64,000 nt of DNA from Flavobacteriia bacterium (GTDB lineage Bacteria; Bacteroidota; Bacteroidia; Flavobacteriales_D; Crocinitomicaceae), in the NCBI GenBank assembly GCA_947446925.1, contig CANFHU010000010.1, forward strand, positions 44,198-108,197, written 5' to 3'. The translations under genes and the position numbers were made by a program. The notes under the pieces are model-generated. The model did no database searches, had not been told where the DNA came from, and was given only the letters and a program-made list of their open reading frames with translations. Positions 7,681-17,100 of this stretch are shown piece after piece. The first letter of the stretch is position 1. Each line of letters opens with the position of its first letter.

Positions 7681-7764
7681 ACGTGTGACGAGTTACGTGT
7701 GACGGAAATACACCATAAGTTCATAAGCTGCTTCCATCCTAGAGGAGAGAAAGCATTGCTTTCG
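7681..7764 (+). repeat. Intergenic short repeats and small hairpin
   Basis: The 10-base unit ACGTGTGACG occurs twice at 7681-7690 and 7695-7704, and a perfect small hairpin GAAAGC-ATT-GCTTTC lies at about 7750-7764. The composition is more G+C-rich than the neighbours. The stretch resembles the small dispersed intergenic repeats seen in many Bacteroidota genomes. No gene is supported in 7676-7850. Confidence 0.5.
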
Positions 7765-7850
7765 AAGACTAAGCGGTAGCGCAGGGAAAACGAGGGAGGT
7801 GACAAAAAACATAACATTATCAATCAAAAACTTATCACAAAAATCCAATA

Positions 7851-8090
7851 ATGAAAAATTCAGTCCAAAACACTAAACTATTTTTCGTTTTATTTCTTTA
7901 CCTTATTGCATTACCAAGTATTGCTCAACAAAATAAAAACTCGCTTTTGAAACAGGATGTACAATTCATTTATGAAGAATTAAAGTTTATGTACGACTAC
8001 GACCAAGCATTGAGAAAATATCCAATTGAAATAAGAAATATGAATTTTAAAATAATTTATTGCATTTTCAAGGTTAAATTAATGTATTAA
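7851..8090 (+). CDS. Short exported protein, probably truncated
   Basis: A 79-residue product. Residues 1-25 form a clear signal peptide (hydrophobic LFFVLFLYLIALPSIA, then Gln-Gln). The next ~30 residues are helical and charged, and the last ~18 change to hydrophobic low-complexity sequence (IIYCIFKVKLMY), as if the frame runs into foreign sequence. It ends tail-to-tail with, and overlaps by 12 bases, the hydrolase gene on the other strand. I read it as the 5' remnant of a longer exported protein; a genuine small secreted protein is the alternative. Confidence 0.5.
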   Translation: MKNSVQNTKLFFVLFLYLIALPSIAQQNKNSLLKQDVQFIYEELKFMYDYDQALRKYPIEIRNMNFKIIYCIFKVKLMY

Positions 8091-9005
8091 TAACCATTTA
8101 ATTAGAGTGTTACTATCTACAATACTCCAAGAATGAGGATGTTTACTATTTGAAGGTTTTCTAACTCCTTTATTTTGTGACAATTCAAGAGAAGCGCTTT
8201 GATTTCCAAATTTATTTAACTCATTAATAAAAGCTGAACAATCTAATACATTCATCGTATATAAATCTGAATTTCTTTCATTTATCCACCAATTAATATC
8301 TGGTTCACAAAATATTTTAATTGGGATATTAACTAATTTTTTCACCGCTTTCTGTGTACTATCGTTAAACGAATAAGGGGACATTTGATAATAACTAAGT
8401 TTTCTTTCATAGGGTGCCCCACCATTTAACTGAATTAATTTCTTGACTAAAAAAACGCTTTCTGGGTTTATATTTCCTTCTTCTGCATGACGAATATTTC
8501 TTTCAGCGCTATTAAATACCCTTTCAAAATCTAAAGGAGGGTCGATAGCAAAAACTGCATTCGGTTTAATTTCACTTTCTTCCGCAAATTTGATAGCACA
8601 ACTTCCACCAAGCGAAAATCCTCCTATGTAAAACTTTGCATCTAATAATTTAATTTTTGAAGTTACATCTTTGTAAATCAAGGAAAGTGATTTTTGACTG
8701 CTACTATCCAAACCAAAAGAAAATTCTCCCTCACTTAAACTTGGAATAATAGTTAAAATTCCATTTTTAGCAAATTTTGTGGGCAAATCAGATTGTAAAA
8801 AAACATCTGATGAAGTTTGACCAAACCCAGGTATTAAAATCAAAAATGATTTATAAGGAATACTTTTAGGATATACAATTGTATAACAATTATTTAAAGT
8901 ATCTGATGGATTTAAGAAAATTTTCTTTGTAGTGAACTTAATATTTTGAGTATAAGAAAATACAGTTATAATTGAAAATATAATAACAAGCTGAAATTTA
9001 TACAT
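8079..9005 (-). CDS. Exported alpha/beta hydrolase
   Basis: A 308-residue protein with an N-terminal hydrophobic signal (FQLVIIFSIITVFSYTQ). An oxyanion-loop-like LIPGFGQ lies at about residue 58 and the nucleophile elbow GGFSLGGS at about 148-155, giving a catalytic Ser. A likely Asp is in FCEPDINWW and a likely His in KHPHSWS near the C-terminus. The order Ser-Asp-His fits the alpha/beta-hydrolase fold. Substrate unknown; esterase or peptidase activity is possible. It stands alone on its strand with about 110 bases to the next minus-strand gene. Confidence 0.75.
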   Translation of the reverse strand: MYKFQLVIIFSIITVFSYTQNIKFTTKKIFLNPSDTLNNCYTIVYPKSIPYKSFLILIPGFGQTSSDVFLQSDLPTKFAKNGILTIIPSLSEGEFSFGLDSSSQKSLSLIYKDVTSKIKLLDAKFYIGGFSLGGSCAIKFAEESEIKPNAVFAIDPPLDFERVFNSAERNIRHAEEGNINPESVFLVKKLIQLNGGAPYERKLSYYQMSPYSFNDSTQKAVKKLVNIPIKIFCEPDINWWINERNSDLYTMNVLDCSAFINELNKFGNQSASLELSQNKGVRKPSNSKHPHSWSIVDSNTLIKWLLIH

Positions 9006-9116
9006 ATAGAATGATTTGATTACATATAGTAAGCGCTAAAGTAATAAATTATAATATTGAAAACATTTGATTATTAAACTACTATATGAATTTAAGAAAA
9101 ATTAGGAGGAATTTAT

Positions 9117-9962
9117 TTATTCAAACTTCCAATACGTATCCTCGTTCCCCACATGGCTAATATTTTTCAATAGATTTTTGGGTTGCTCCGATGTAATTGA
9201 TTTAAATTGTCGATTAAAATCCGATTGATCGTAGTAATTATGAAACAAGGAAATATCAGTTAGAGTTCTATCTTTATCTGTCTGCAACTGATTAAACGCA
9301 TTTCGAAAACGTATCATTTTGCGATAAGTTTCCGGAGAACAACAAAGGTGTTTTTGAAAAATACGAAGCAGTTGTTTTCGATTGATTTCTAATTTATCAG
9401 CAATTTCTTCAATCTTTAAAACCGATTGATTTTCAAAAAGAAGATCTACCGCCTTTTTCAAAATGGGTTGATTAAAAATTTGAAGTTTTGATATTAGAAA
9501 ATCCTCTAGTATCTGTTGTTTGGTATCCAGTTCTTCTGTTTCAAAAACACGTGTAAGTACTTCAATAATTTCATCCCCAAAATGCGTAAACGTATGACTA
9601 TCGTCTAAATTATAAATCTTCACTAAGTCCATATCAATAAAATGATTAATCCCAAGGGGCTGAAAAACAATGCCAATTTTAGAGAAAACCCCACTCAAAA
9701 ACACTTGATATGCTTTATCGTAGTTCATGGTATACAATACATTTACCGTCTCACTTGGAACAATTTTATGAGAACCTACATGCATTTTTATCGATTTAGA
9801 ATTAGCGTACGCAGTAACAGCATGTTTAAAGTTTGGATAGAAAGTGAACGATTTAGTGAAATGTTCGCTTGTAGAAAAATGAAAATAGAAATAAGAAATA
9901 TATGGTTTTAACGTTTCACTTTTTACGGGAAGGGTGATGAATTTATCTAGGCTTTCTTCCAT
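9117..9962 (-). CDS. AraC-family transcriptional regulator
   Basis: The protein has 281 residues. The C-terminal ~100 form the double helix-turn-helix AraC domain: the first helix pair is near LKIEEIADKLEINRKQLLRIFQKHL, followed by SPETYRKMIRFRNAFNQL and the second near LTDISLFHNYYDQSDFNRQFK. The N-terminal ~170 are a sensing domain of the DUF6597 style found in Bacteroidota. It is divergent from a secreted esterase 108 bases away, and the two share a control region with facing promoter elements, so it probably regulates that gene or itself. Confidence 0.88.
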   Translation of the reverse strand: MEESLDKFITLPVKSETLKPYISYFYFHFSTSEHFTKSFTFYPNFKHAVTAYANSKSIKMHVGSHKIVPSETVNVLYTMNYDKAYQVFLSGVFSKIGIVFQPLGINHFIDMDLVKIYNLDDSHTFTHFGDEIIEVLTRVFETEELDTKQQILEDFLISKLQIFNQPILKKAVDLLFENQSVLKIEEIADKLEINRKQLLRIFQKHLCCSPETYRKMIRFRNAFNQLQTDKDRTLTDISLFHNYYDQSDFNRQFKSITSEQPKNLLKNISHVGNEDTYWKFE

Positions 9963-9979
9963 ACTTTCGGATATTGTCC

Positions 9980-9987
9980 CAAAAATA
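9980..9987 (-). promoter_or_regulatory. Bacteroidota -7 element for the AraC gene
   Basis: The minus strand reads TATTTTTG, a full match to TAnnTTTG, 18 bases upstream of the AraC ATG. No clear TTTG -33 box is seen at the usual distance. The resulting leader would be very short. Confidence 0.4.
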
Positions 9988-10011
9988 CAATTTTTTGAAA
10001 AAGGATGTGTC

Positions 10012-10019
10012 TAGTTTTG
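10012..10019 (+). promoter_or_regulatory. Bacteroidota -7 element for the esterase gene
   Basis: TAGTTTTG matches TAnnTTTG, 51 bases before the esterase ATG. A TTTTTTG run lies upstream but closer than the usual spacing. It is divergent from the AraC promoter within 25 bases. Confidence 0.45.
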
Positions 10020-10070
10020 TACTACACCAAAAAAAATAATATTTAATAATCAACCTAATACCTTCATAGT

Positions 10071-11477
10071 ATGTTAAAAAAAATTATCCTTTCCACCTGC
10101 TTACTGACTAGCATGTTTAACGGTTTTTCTCAAGTAGAACCACAAGCGAAAACAATCAATCACACAATAAACTCCAAAATCTTCGGAAAAGAACGAAAAA
10201 TCGATGTTTACCTACCTGAGCAATATGTTGCCGACTCAACCGGTAAAATGATTGTTGCCTATGTATTTGATGGTCAATTCCCTCCCTATTTCAATATGAC
10301 CACAGCAATGAATGATTATTATACCTTATCTGGTACAACAACACTTCCAATGATTATCGTAGGGATACATACCGAAGAACGGTGGACAGAATTCACTCCT
10401 GAAATTATGAAAAATGACACCTTGTACGAACCAACAAATCAATTAATGAAGCACCTAGAACAGGAAGTTTTCCCTTTCATTGAAAAAAAATACCGCACAG
10501 AAAAATTTCGTTTAGGAATCGGTCATTCGTTGGGTGGAACGTTTGTACTATATTCTGTATTTAAGGAAAATCCGTTATTTCATGGCATCATTGCAGCAAG
10601 TCCAAACATGGTGATGAGTGGTGATGAGGACTTAGTAAAACTAGGAAAGAACTTTCTACAAAAACACCCGGAAAACAATACGTTTGTGCATGTTGAATCA
10701 GGTACCGAGGGAAATATGGAGCAAGGTTTCACACAGAGTATTCAGCATTTTGACTCTATTGTTAAACACAATAATTTTGCAAAGTTTGATTGGTCCTACA
10801 CTAAAATTGAAAAAGGTAACCACATGACCACTTTTGTACCATGCCTATCCAATGGTTTAATTGCGCTAAATACAAAATGGAACGTATCGGAGGAAGAACG
10901 AAACAAAATTAAAATCGCAGATTCAAATGCGTTAGAAAAACAACTTACTAGTTGCTTTCAAAACCTTGAAAATTTTGCTAAAATCCCGCTCAAACTAACG
11001 GTGAAAAATGTGAGATTATTGAATAAAAACTTTGTGGATGCAGGAGATTATGAAACAGCCTATAAATTATCAAAATTTGCGTATCAATTATGTGACACAG
11101 ATAATTCGTTAGAAGATAAAACAGCAACTAAAAACGAACTCAAAGACATCATTGCATGGCATCATTTTATGTCCCTAACACTAAAGGCGAAGAAAGAAAG
11201 TGCACTTAAAAATTATCAAGTTGCTAAACAATTATACGACCAAGCATTTAAACTTGGAGTATTACGCGGAACATTTATGCAACGAATCGAATGCTTAGAT
11301 GCATTCGCAATGTGTAACGACAAAGAAGGTGCATTTGAACAATTGCGTCTTTTAGCAGAATATTTTCAATTAAGAGGTTCTGCTTCGTTTGTAAACATCC
11401 CGAATCTAGTAACGTTACATAAAGACAAACGCTGGAAAAAATACATTAAAATTATTGATACGAATAATCCGAAATAG
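10071..11477 (+). CDS. Secreted esterase (PF00756-type alpha/beta hydrolase) with helical C-terminal extension
   Basis: A 468-residue protein. Residues 1-20 form a signal peptide (LSTCLLTSMFNGFSQ). Residues about 25-265 are the putative esterase fold related to IroE/Fes and antigen 85, with the nucleophile Ser153 in GIGHSLGG. A likely acid is in VESGTEGN, and the catalytic His in KGNHMTTFVP. Residues about 290-468 are helical with TPR-like repeats (YETAYKLSKFAYQL, YQVAKQLYDQAFKLG), which suggests a protein-interaction tail. It is divergent from an AraC regulator. Substrate unknown; siderophore esters and acylated sugars are common in the family. Confidence 0.85.
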   Translation: MLKKIILSTCLLTSMFNGFSQVEPQAKTINHTINSKIFGKERKIDVYLPEQYVADSTGKMIVAYVFDGQFPPYFNMTTAMNDYYTLSGTTTLPMIIVGIHTEERWTEFTPEIMKNDTLYEPTNQLMKHLEQEVFPFIEKKYRTEKFRLGIGHSLGGTFVLYSVFKENPLFHGIIAASPNMVMSGDEDLVKLGKNFLQKHPENNTFVHVESGTEGNMEQGFTQSIQHFDSIVKHNNFAKFDWSYTKIEKGNHMTTFVPCLSNGLIALNTKWNVSEEERNKIKIADSNALEKQLTSCFQNLENFAKIPLKLTVKNVRLLNKNFVDAGDYETAYKLSKFAYQLCDTDNSLEDKTATKNELKDIIAWHHFMSLTLKAKKESALKNYQVAKQLYDQAFKLGVLRGTFMQRIECLDAFAMCNDKEGAFEQLRLLAEYFQLRGSASFVNIPNLVTLHKDKRWKKYIKIIDTNNPK

Positions 11478-11495
11478 GTAAATATACTATTTTAT

Positions 11496-11533
11496 AAATC
11501 GGATGGTTTATAAACTCATAAACCATCCAATTT
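11496..11533. terminator. Bidirectional terminator between convergent genes
   Basis: A 16-base stem, AAATCGGATGGTTTAT (11496-11511) against ATAAACCATCCAATTT (11518-11533), has one mismatch and a 6-base loop, with A/T-rich flanks on both sides. It lies between the convergent esterase and AAA ATPase genes and can serve both. Confidence 0.8.
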
Positions 11534-11541
11534 ATATTAAC

Positions 11542-12666
11542 TCACATCAACAACTCCCAAAACGTACTCGAATTCACCACCTGCGTGCTCGCTGGATGAT
11601 ATTTTTCCGTAAATGATTTCGTAAACTTCGCTTTCTGCTTCGGATTGTATTTCATTTCATACGCATCAATACGATCATTTTCAATTTCTAGATAATCAAT
11701 TTCGGCTTGCTGGGTATTTCGCCAAAAAAAGGTCTCTACACGTCGCTTGTCGTAGGTTAATTTCTTAATTCGCTCACTAATAAAGTAATTCTCCCATAAT
11801 TTACCGACATCATCCCGAAACTCTATCGGATTGAAATTTTTTATAATACGATTACGCAAGCCATTATCCCAAAAATAGATTTTACGGGCTTTTTTTAATT
11901 CGTTATCTTGATTATTACTATAGGCTTTCAAACTGAAAATCAAAAAGTTTTTCTCAAGCACATCGATGTATTTTTCGATGGTTAATCGACTTATTCCTAG
12001 TTCATTTGCTAGGGATGTCAAACTGATTTCAGAACCAACACGGTACGCTAACATAAAAACCAAGCGTTGCAAAATTGCCGATTTTTTAATCCCTTCTAAG
12101 TTCAAAATGTCCTTGTATAAAAAACCATCTGTCAAATCATCCAAGATACGCGCTTCTTTCCCTGGTTTTGTAACAACTTCTGGATAATATCCATATACCA
12201 AACGATGAGGTAAAGCGCGCAACTCTTCAACTACACTGGTATGATTCACCATTTCTTTAAATGTCAATGGAAACAAGCGCATTTCTTCTTTCCTTCCAAC
12301 CATCGACTCTTTGGTTTTATCTGCCAATTCAAACGCACTACTTCCTGAAGCAATGACTTGAATTTCTGGGTAAGAATCCACCATTCGCTTCACCAACAAA
12401 CCAATATTATGGATCATTTGTGCTTCATCGATGACCAAAATCTTAGCATCACCGACCATCATTCGCAAACGATCGCTTGTAATGGTATCTAACAATTGTT
12501 GCGTATCTGGTTCGTCTCCATTCAACCATACAAATTGATAGTTTTCGATTGCCTTTTTTATCAAAGAGGTCTTCCCTACTTGGCGTGCACCAAACAACAC
12601 AATCGCTTTCCCTTGAAATAAATACGACGAAATCTCTTCCAGACCAATTCTTGCTATCATACTCAC
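11542..12666 (-). CDS. AAA_14/DUF4143 family ATPase
   Basis: A 374-residue protein. The Walker A motif GARQVGKTS is at residues 26-34 and Walker B KILVIDEAQ at about 97-105, with a sensor-like GSSAFEL at about 128. A winged-helix part (EISLTSLANELGISRLTIEKYIDVLEKNFLI) and a C-terminal DUF4143 region with a nuclease-like ETFFWRNTQQAEIDYLEIE...YEMKYNPK pattern follow. The family is widespread and variable in copy number; its function is unsettled, and it has been linked to mobile elements and stress. The gene stands alone, with a tandem repeat upstream. Confidence 0.85.
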   Translation of the reverse strand: MSMIARIGLEEISSYLFQGKAIVLFGARQVGKTSLIKKAIENYQFVWLNGDEPDTQQLLDTITSDRLRMMVGDAKILVIDEAQMIHNIGLLVKRMVDSYPEIQVIASGSSAFELADKTKESMVGRKEEMRLFPLTFKEMVNHTSVVEELRALPHRLVYGYYPEVVTKPGKEARILDDLTDGFLYKDILNLEGIKKSAILQRLVFMLAYRVGSEISLTSLANELGISRLTIEKYIDVLEKNFLIFSLKAYSNNQDNELKKARKIYFWDNGLRNRIIKNFNPIEFRDDVGKLWENYFISERIKKLTYDKRRVETFFWRNTQQAEIDYLEIENDRIDAYEMKYNPKQKAKFTKSFTEKYHPASTQVVNSSTFWELLM

Positions 12667-12718
12667 CTTATTACTTATTCAAATGTAATAAAAACCAATA
12701 GAATTATTAAGTAAATAT

Positions 12719-12808
12719 CAAAAAAATATAATAATTTGATATTTAACTTTCAAAAAAATATAATAATTTGATATTTAATTTTCAAAAAAGTATAATAATT
12801 TGACAATT
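12719..12808. repeat. 32-base tandem repeat, nearly three copies
   Basis: Units at 12719-12750, 12751-12782 and 12783-about 12808 share CAAAAAAATATAATAATTTG followed by ATATTTAA. The first two differ at one position; the third is diverged and shortened. The array is non-coding and lies upstream of the AAA_14 gene, so it could overlap its promoter. Confidence 0.85.
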
Positions 12809-12870
12809 GAGAACAATACAAAACTATTCTCAAAGCATTTTTATTAAACTAAAATAAGGGTGATTTGTAT

Positions 12871-13239
12871 TTATGCTTCTCCTTCCAACTGCTGATCCGG
12901 CTTCACTTCCGTCTCTATCTTCTTAGTTCCTGCGTAGGATTGAACATTTGATGGTGCATTGATAACATTATCCATCTCATAGATATTTGCTTCGATTGGA
13001 TCTGTAATTGCTTTAGATGTATCTCTAAAAACTTCTGAAAAATTCATGTCTTTTTTCATGTCTAATCCAGATTGCTTGATCTCATTTTGTAAATCTTCGG
13101 AAGCATTCTTAATCTGATGAATCGTCTTTCCCAAGGTACGCGCCAAATTTGGAATACTTTTCGAACCGAAAAAGATTAATACAAAAAGTAAAATCAATAG
13201 TATCTCTGAACCTGCAACATCACTTAAGAAAAGTACCAT
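12871..13239 (-). CDS. tatA: Twin-arginine translocase TatA/TatB-type subunit
   Basis: A 122-residue protein. An N-terminal membrane helix (about residues 8-25, EILLILLFVLIFFG) is followed by the conserved hinge SKSIPNLARTLGKTIHQIK and an amphipathic helix. The rest is a polar tail. This is the TatA/B/E architecture: the pore-forming or receptor component that moves folded proteins across the inner membrane with TatC. No tatC is adjacent. TatA and TatB cannot be told apart here; Bacteroidota usually encode a TatA-like form. It is divergent from the exonuclease gene. Confidence 0.85.
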   Translation of the reverse strand: MVLFLSDVAGSEILLILLFVLIFFGSKSIPNLARTLGKTIHQIKNASEDLQNEIKQSGLDMKKDMNFSEVFRDTSKAITDPIEANIYEMDNVINAPSNVQSYAGTKKIETEVKPDQQLEGEA

Positions 13240-13258
13240 ATTTCATCTGTTTAGGGTG

Positions 13259-13266
13259 CAAATTTA
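13259..13266 (-). promoter_or_regulatory. -7 element for the Tat gene
   Basis: The minus strand reads TAAATTTG, matching TAnnTTTG, 20 bases upstream of the Tat ATG. The spacing from element to start would leave a short leader. Confidence 0.4.
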
Positions 13267-13321
13267 CGAGTAAAAATCACAGAAAAAACAGACTTGGAAT
13301 AATTTGTTTACTTTTGTTTCC

Positions 13322-14164
13322 ATGCATTTTGTAATCGTCGATATCGAAACCACTGGTGGTAATCCGCAAAACAGTAAAATCACTGAAATAGCGATGTACA
13401 AATGCGATGGTGAACAAATAATCGATGAATTTGTAACACTAATAAATCCGGAAACTTCCATCCCTCCTTTTATCGTTAATCTAACAGGAATTACCGATCG
13501 AATGGTTGCAAGTGCACCTGTATTTGAAGAAGTCGCACCAACCATTGAAGCATTTTCGGAAGGTTGTATATTTGTTGCGCACAATGTTGGGTTTGATTAC
13601 GGAATGATACGTGCTGAATTTAAAGCACTCGGCAAATCCTTTTCGCGACCTAATATGTGTACAGTAAAAGCATCGCGACTAGTAATACCAGGATATACCT
13701 CCTATGGACTAGGTAAAATCACCAAAGAACTAGGAATTGAAATCAAAGGGAGGCACCGTGCTGGTGGAGATGCATACGCAACAACTATCCTTTTTCAACT
13801 ATTGTATAAAACCAACAAAGACTTACTGCTTGCGCAAATCACTTCCAACTTAACTCCGGATACACTGAATCCGAAATTAGACTACGAAGCGGTAACAGAA
13901 ATCCCAAACAAAACAGGTCTATATGTATTTTACAATGAATTTAACCAAATCATTTTCATTGGAAAAAGTAAGAAAATTCGCAAACAAGTAGAAGTACATC
14001 TCGAAACCCCAAAATCCAAAAAAGCACTTGTTATGCGTACTGAAATTACGCGCATCGACTTCCATGTAACACAAACCGAATACGTAGCGAAAGACTTACA
14101 CAAAAAATTAATCATCAAACACACCCCAAAGTACAACACGATTCCAAAAAAAACAATAAATTAG
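13322..14164 (+). CDS. DnaQ-type 3'-5' exonuclease fused to a GIY-YIG domain
   Basis: The protein has 280 residues from the ATG at 13322. A longer frame begins at a TTG at 13304, but the ATG places the exonuclease motif at the N-terminus, and a TACTTTTG promoter element at 13309-13316 lies just before it. Residues 1-165 form the DEDDh exonuclease fold of the Pol III epsilon subunit: DIETTGG (motif I), HNVGFDYGMI (motif II) and HRAGGDAYAT (motif III). Residues about 195-275 form a GIY-YIG domain (GLYVFYNEFNQIIFIGKSKKIRKQV), as in UvrC. The pairing occurs in Bacteroidota and suggests repair or end processing. It is shorter than the ~460-residue homologues I recall. Confidence 0.85.
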   Translation: MHFVIVDIETTGGNPQNSKITEIAMYKCDGEQIIDEFVTLINPETSIPPFIVNLTGITDRMVASAPVFEEVAPTIEAFSEGCIFVAHNVGFDYGMIRAEFKALGKSFSRPNMCTVKASRLVIPGYTSYGLGKITKELGIEIKGRHRAGGDAYATTILFQLLYKTNKDLLLAQITSNLTPDTLNPKLDYEAVTEIPNKTGLYVFYNEFNQIIFIGKSKKIRKQVEVHLETPKSKKALVMRTEITRIDFHVTQTEYVAKDLHKKLIIKHTPKYNTIPKKTIN

Positions 14165-14181
14165 TTTACTAGTTTATTTTT

Positions 14182-17100
14182 ATGAAGTCTATACTCGGAT
14201 TGTTTTTCCTCCTATTTACGTTCTTTGTTCGTGCACAAGGGAATGAAATCTGGATAAATCCAAACAAAGGCCAATGGGATGCTAAAATAAACTATAAAAT
14301 TGATTTACAAGCAGGTAAAATGTATCTCGAAAACAATCGATTTACGTACCATTTCTATGAATCGCCACACAAACATCAACATACAACCAAACGGAAATCA
14401 GTAGACAAAAATACTACCATACACAACCAAGTTATACAGCAAACATTTATTGGAGCAAACCCTTCCGCGCATAGTTCTATCGATAATTCACCGCATTACA
14501 CCAATTATTTCATTGGAAAAGATACTTCTACATGGCGATCGAATGTTCATGCTACACAAGAAATCACCTATTCTAATTTCTATCCAAACATTGATATGTA
14601 TATCGATGCACACAATCAACAACTAGAATATTCCTTTAAAATTGCACCAAACGCAGATCCTTCTAAAATAAAATACACCATTACAGGTACAGAAAACATA
14701 ACTATTGACGCTTCAGGAAACTTACATTACCGACATGGATTAGGAGAAATCGTCGAACAAAAATTAATCGCTTGGAATCTCGACACGAAAGGAAATAAAA
14801 CACTTGTTCCAATAAAATTTACACTTGAAAACAACCTCATTTCCTACGAATTCCCAAATGGATACGACAAAAACCAAGTCTTACTAATTGATCCAGAATT
14901 AATTTTCTCTTCCTTCTCAGGTGCAACAACTGACAACTGGGGATTTACCGCAACCCCAGATGAAAAAGGGAATCTGTATGCTGGTGGAATCTCCTTTGGC
15001 ATCGGTTACCCTACTACTACCGGAGCATTTGATATCACCTATCATGGTGGAACCGAATATTATTATTCTAACAATGGAGCAACCATGACAATACCTGGAT
15101 TTGATATTTCGATTTCTAAATTCAGTGCGGATGGAACTAAACTATTCTACTCTACCTACCTCGGAGGTAACAGTAACGAAACACCACATAGTATCATCGT
15201 AAATTCGAACAACGAACTTTACCTTTTGGGCGCGACTGGTTCTGCAGATTTCCCAACATCCACCACTGCATATGATAAAACCTTCAATGGCGGAAGTACT
15301 TTCGACAACAAAGAATTCATCTTCCCCGGTTCCGATATTATCATTACAAAATTCAGTGAAGACGGCACGCAATTACTCGGTTCTACTTATTTAGGAGGAA
15401 CAGAAATTGATGGTTTAAATGCTGGAGATTTGGTATATAATTACGGCGATGATTTTAGAGGCGATATCAACTTAACGAAAGAAAACGATGTATTGATTGT
15501 AAGTACAAGCAAATCCGCCGATTTCCCAACCCAAAACGCTTTTCAAAGTCAACTAAAAGGAACTCAAGACGCTGTAATCACAAAATTTTCTCCCGATCTT
15601 TCCACAATAATTTGGTCCACATATTTTGGTGGTACTGGAGATGAATCTGGAAACTCGATACAAACTTCCTCCACGGGAGAAGTTTTCATCACAGGAGGAA
15701 CTACTTCTACTTCACTGCCAATAAATTCAACCTTTCATGGAGGTACTGCTGATGGATACATTCTAAAAATATCCAAAGGTTTGCCACAAATATTAAGCGG
15801 AAAATACGTTGGAACACCCGAATTTGACCAATCTTATTTTGTTCAATTAGACAATGATAATGAAGTATATATCTTCGGACAAACCAATGGTAACTTCCCA
15901 ATTACCCCTGGAAAATATGGAATTCCAAATGCAGGACAATTTATTGCAAAATACACGAATAATCTTGCAACTCTTTCCTGGTCAACCACCATCGGTGCAG
16001 GAACTGGAGAAATTGAAATTTCACCCACTGCATTTTCTGTTTCACGATGCGCAGACATATACATTTCTGGTTGGGGAGGAAAAGTAAATGTTGAAAATTC
16101 ACAAGCAAAATTTAGTTCTGCAGTCAATTTCCCGATAACCGATGACGCATTTCAAAAAACTACCTTGGGAGATAATTTTTACCTGGGAGTATTATCCAAA
16201 GACGCTACAAAACTGAAATATGGATCGTATATCGGTGGACTAAATACAAGTTACAACCACGTAGATGGCGGAACAAGTCGCTTCAGTAAAACTGGCGGGA
16301 TTTACCACGCGGTCTGTGGTGGATGTGGCGCACAAATTAATGGTTTTACGACTACCCCTGGCGTAGTTTCCACAACGAACAATAGTTCCAATTGTAACTT
16401 AGCAGCATTTAAATTTGAATTAAACAAAACAAAAGCAATCGCAAATATTACTTCTAAAACCGCATGTATTGATGAACCAGTAATGTTTAAAAACACAAGT
16501 ATAAATGCAAATAAATTTGAGTGGTTGGTAAATAAAAAAATCATTTCACTCGAAAACGAACCTACACACATATTTACCGATACAGGGAATTTTGTAATAA
16601 CAATGATTGCTATCGACTCCACAGGTTGTATGGATCCTGACACAACTAGTATTTCCATTAAAATTATTGGCGGAACAACACAAATCACAGAGCCAGAAAT
16701 TGCTATTTGTCCCAATAACGCGGTAAAACTGCAAGCAAAAAAAGGCGATGTATACGCTTGGTCCCCCGTAGCGTTTGTCACAGATTCAACTTCCCAAATT
16801 ACTTCTACTACCAAACTTGCAGTATCTAAAGAGTTTAAAGTGGTATCAAAATTGGGATGTTTCACTACCATTCAAACCTTTCCAGTGAAAGTCTACCCAA
16901 ACAATAGTGCATTAACCAAAAATCAGGAAATTTGTCGAGGTACTACGCTACAACTACAGGCAAGTGGCGGATATACGTATAATTGGTTTCCTACTACCTA
17001 TTTAGATAAATCCAATGTTGCGAGTGTTCAATGCAAAGCGGACTCAACCATCACCTACTACGTAACAATCACCACACAAGACAACTGTAGTAAAAAAGAT

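Noticed and set aside
13304..13324. TTG start of the exonuclease
   Set aside because: The ATG at 13322 puts the exonuclease motif at the N-terminus and a promoter element lies between the two.
16302..16871. Antisense frame of 189 residues in the type B T9SS gene
   Set aside because: It is fully contained in the real gene and hydrophobic only because of reversed Asn/Thr codons.
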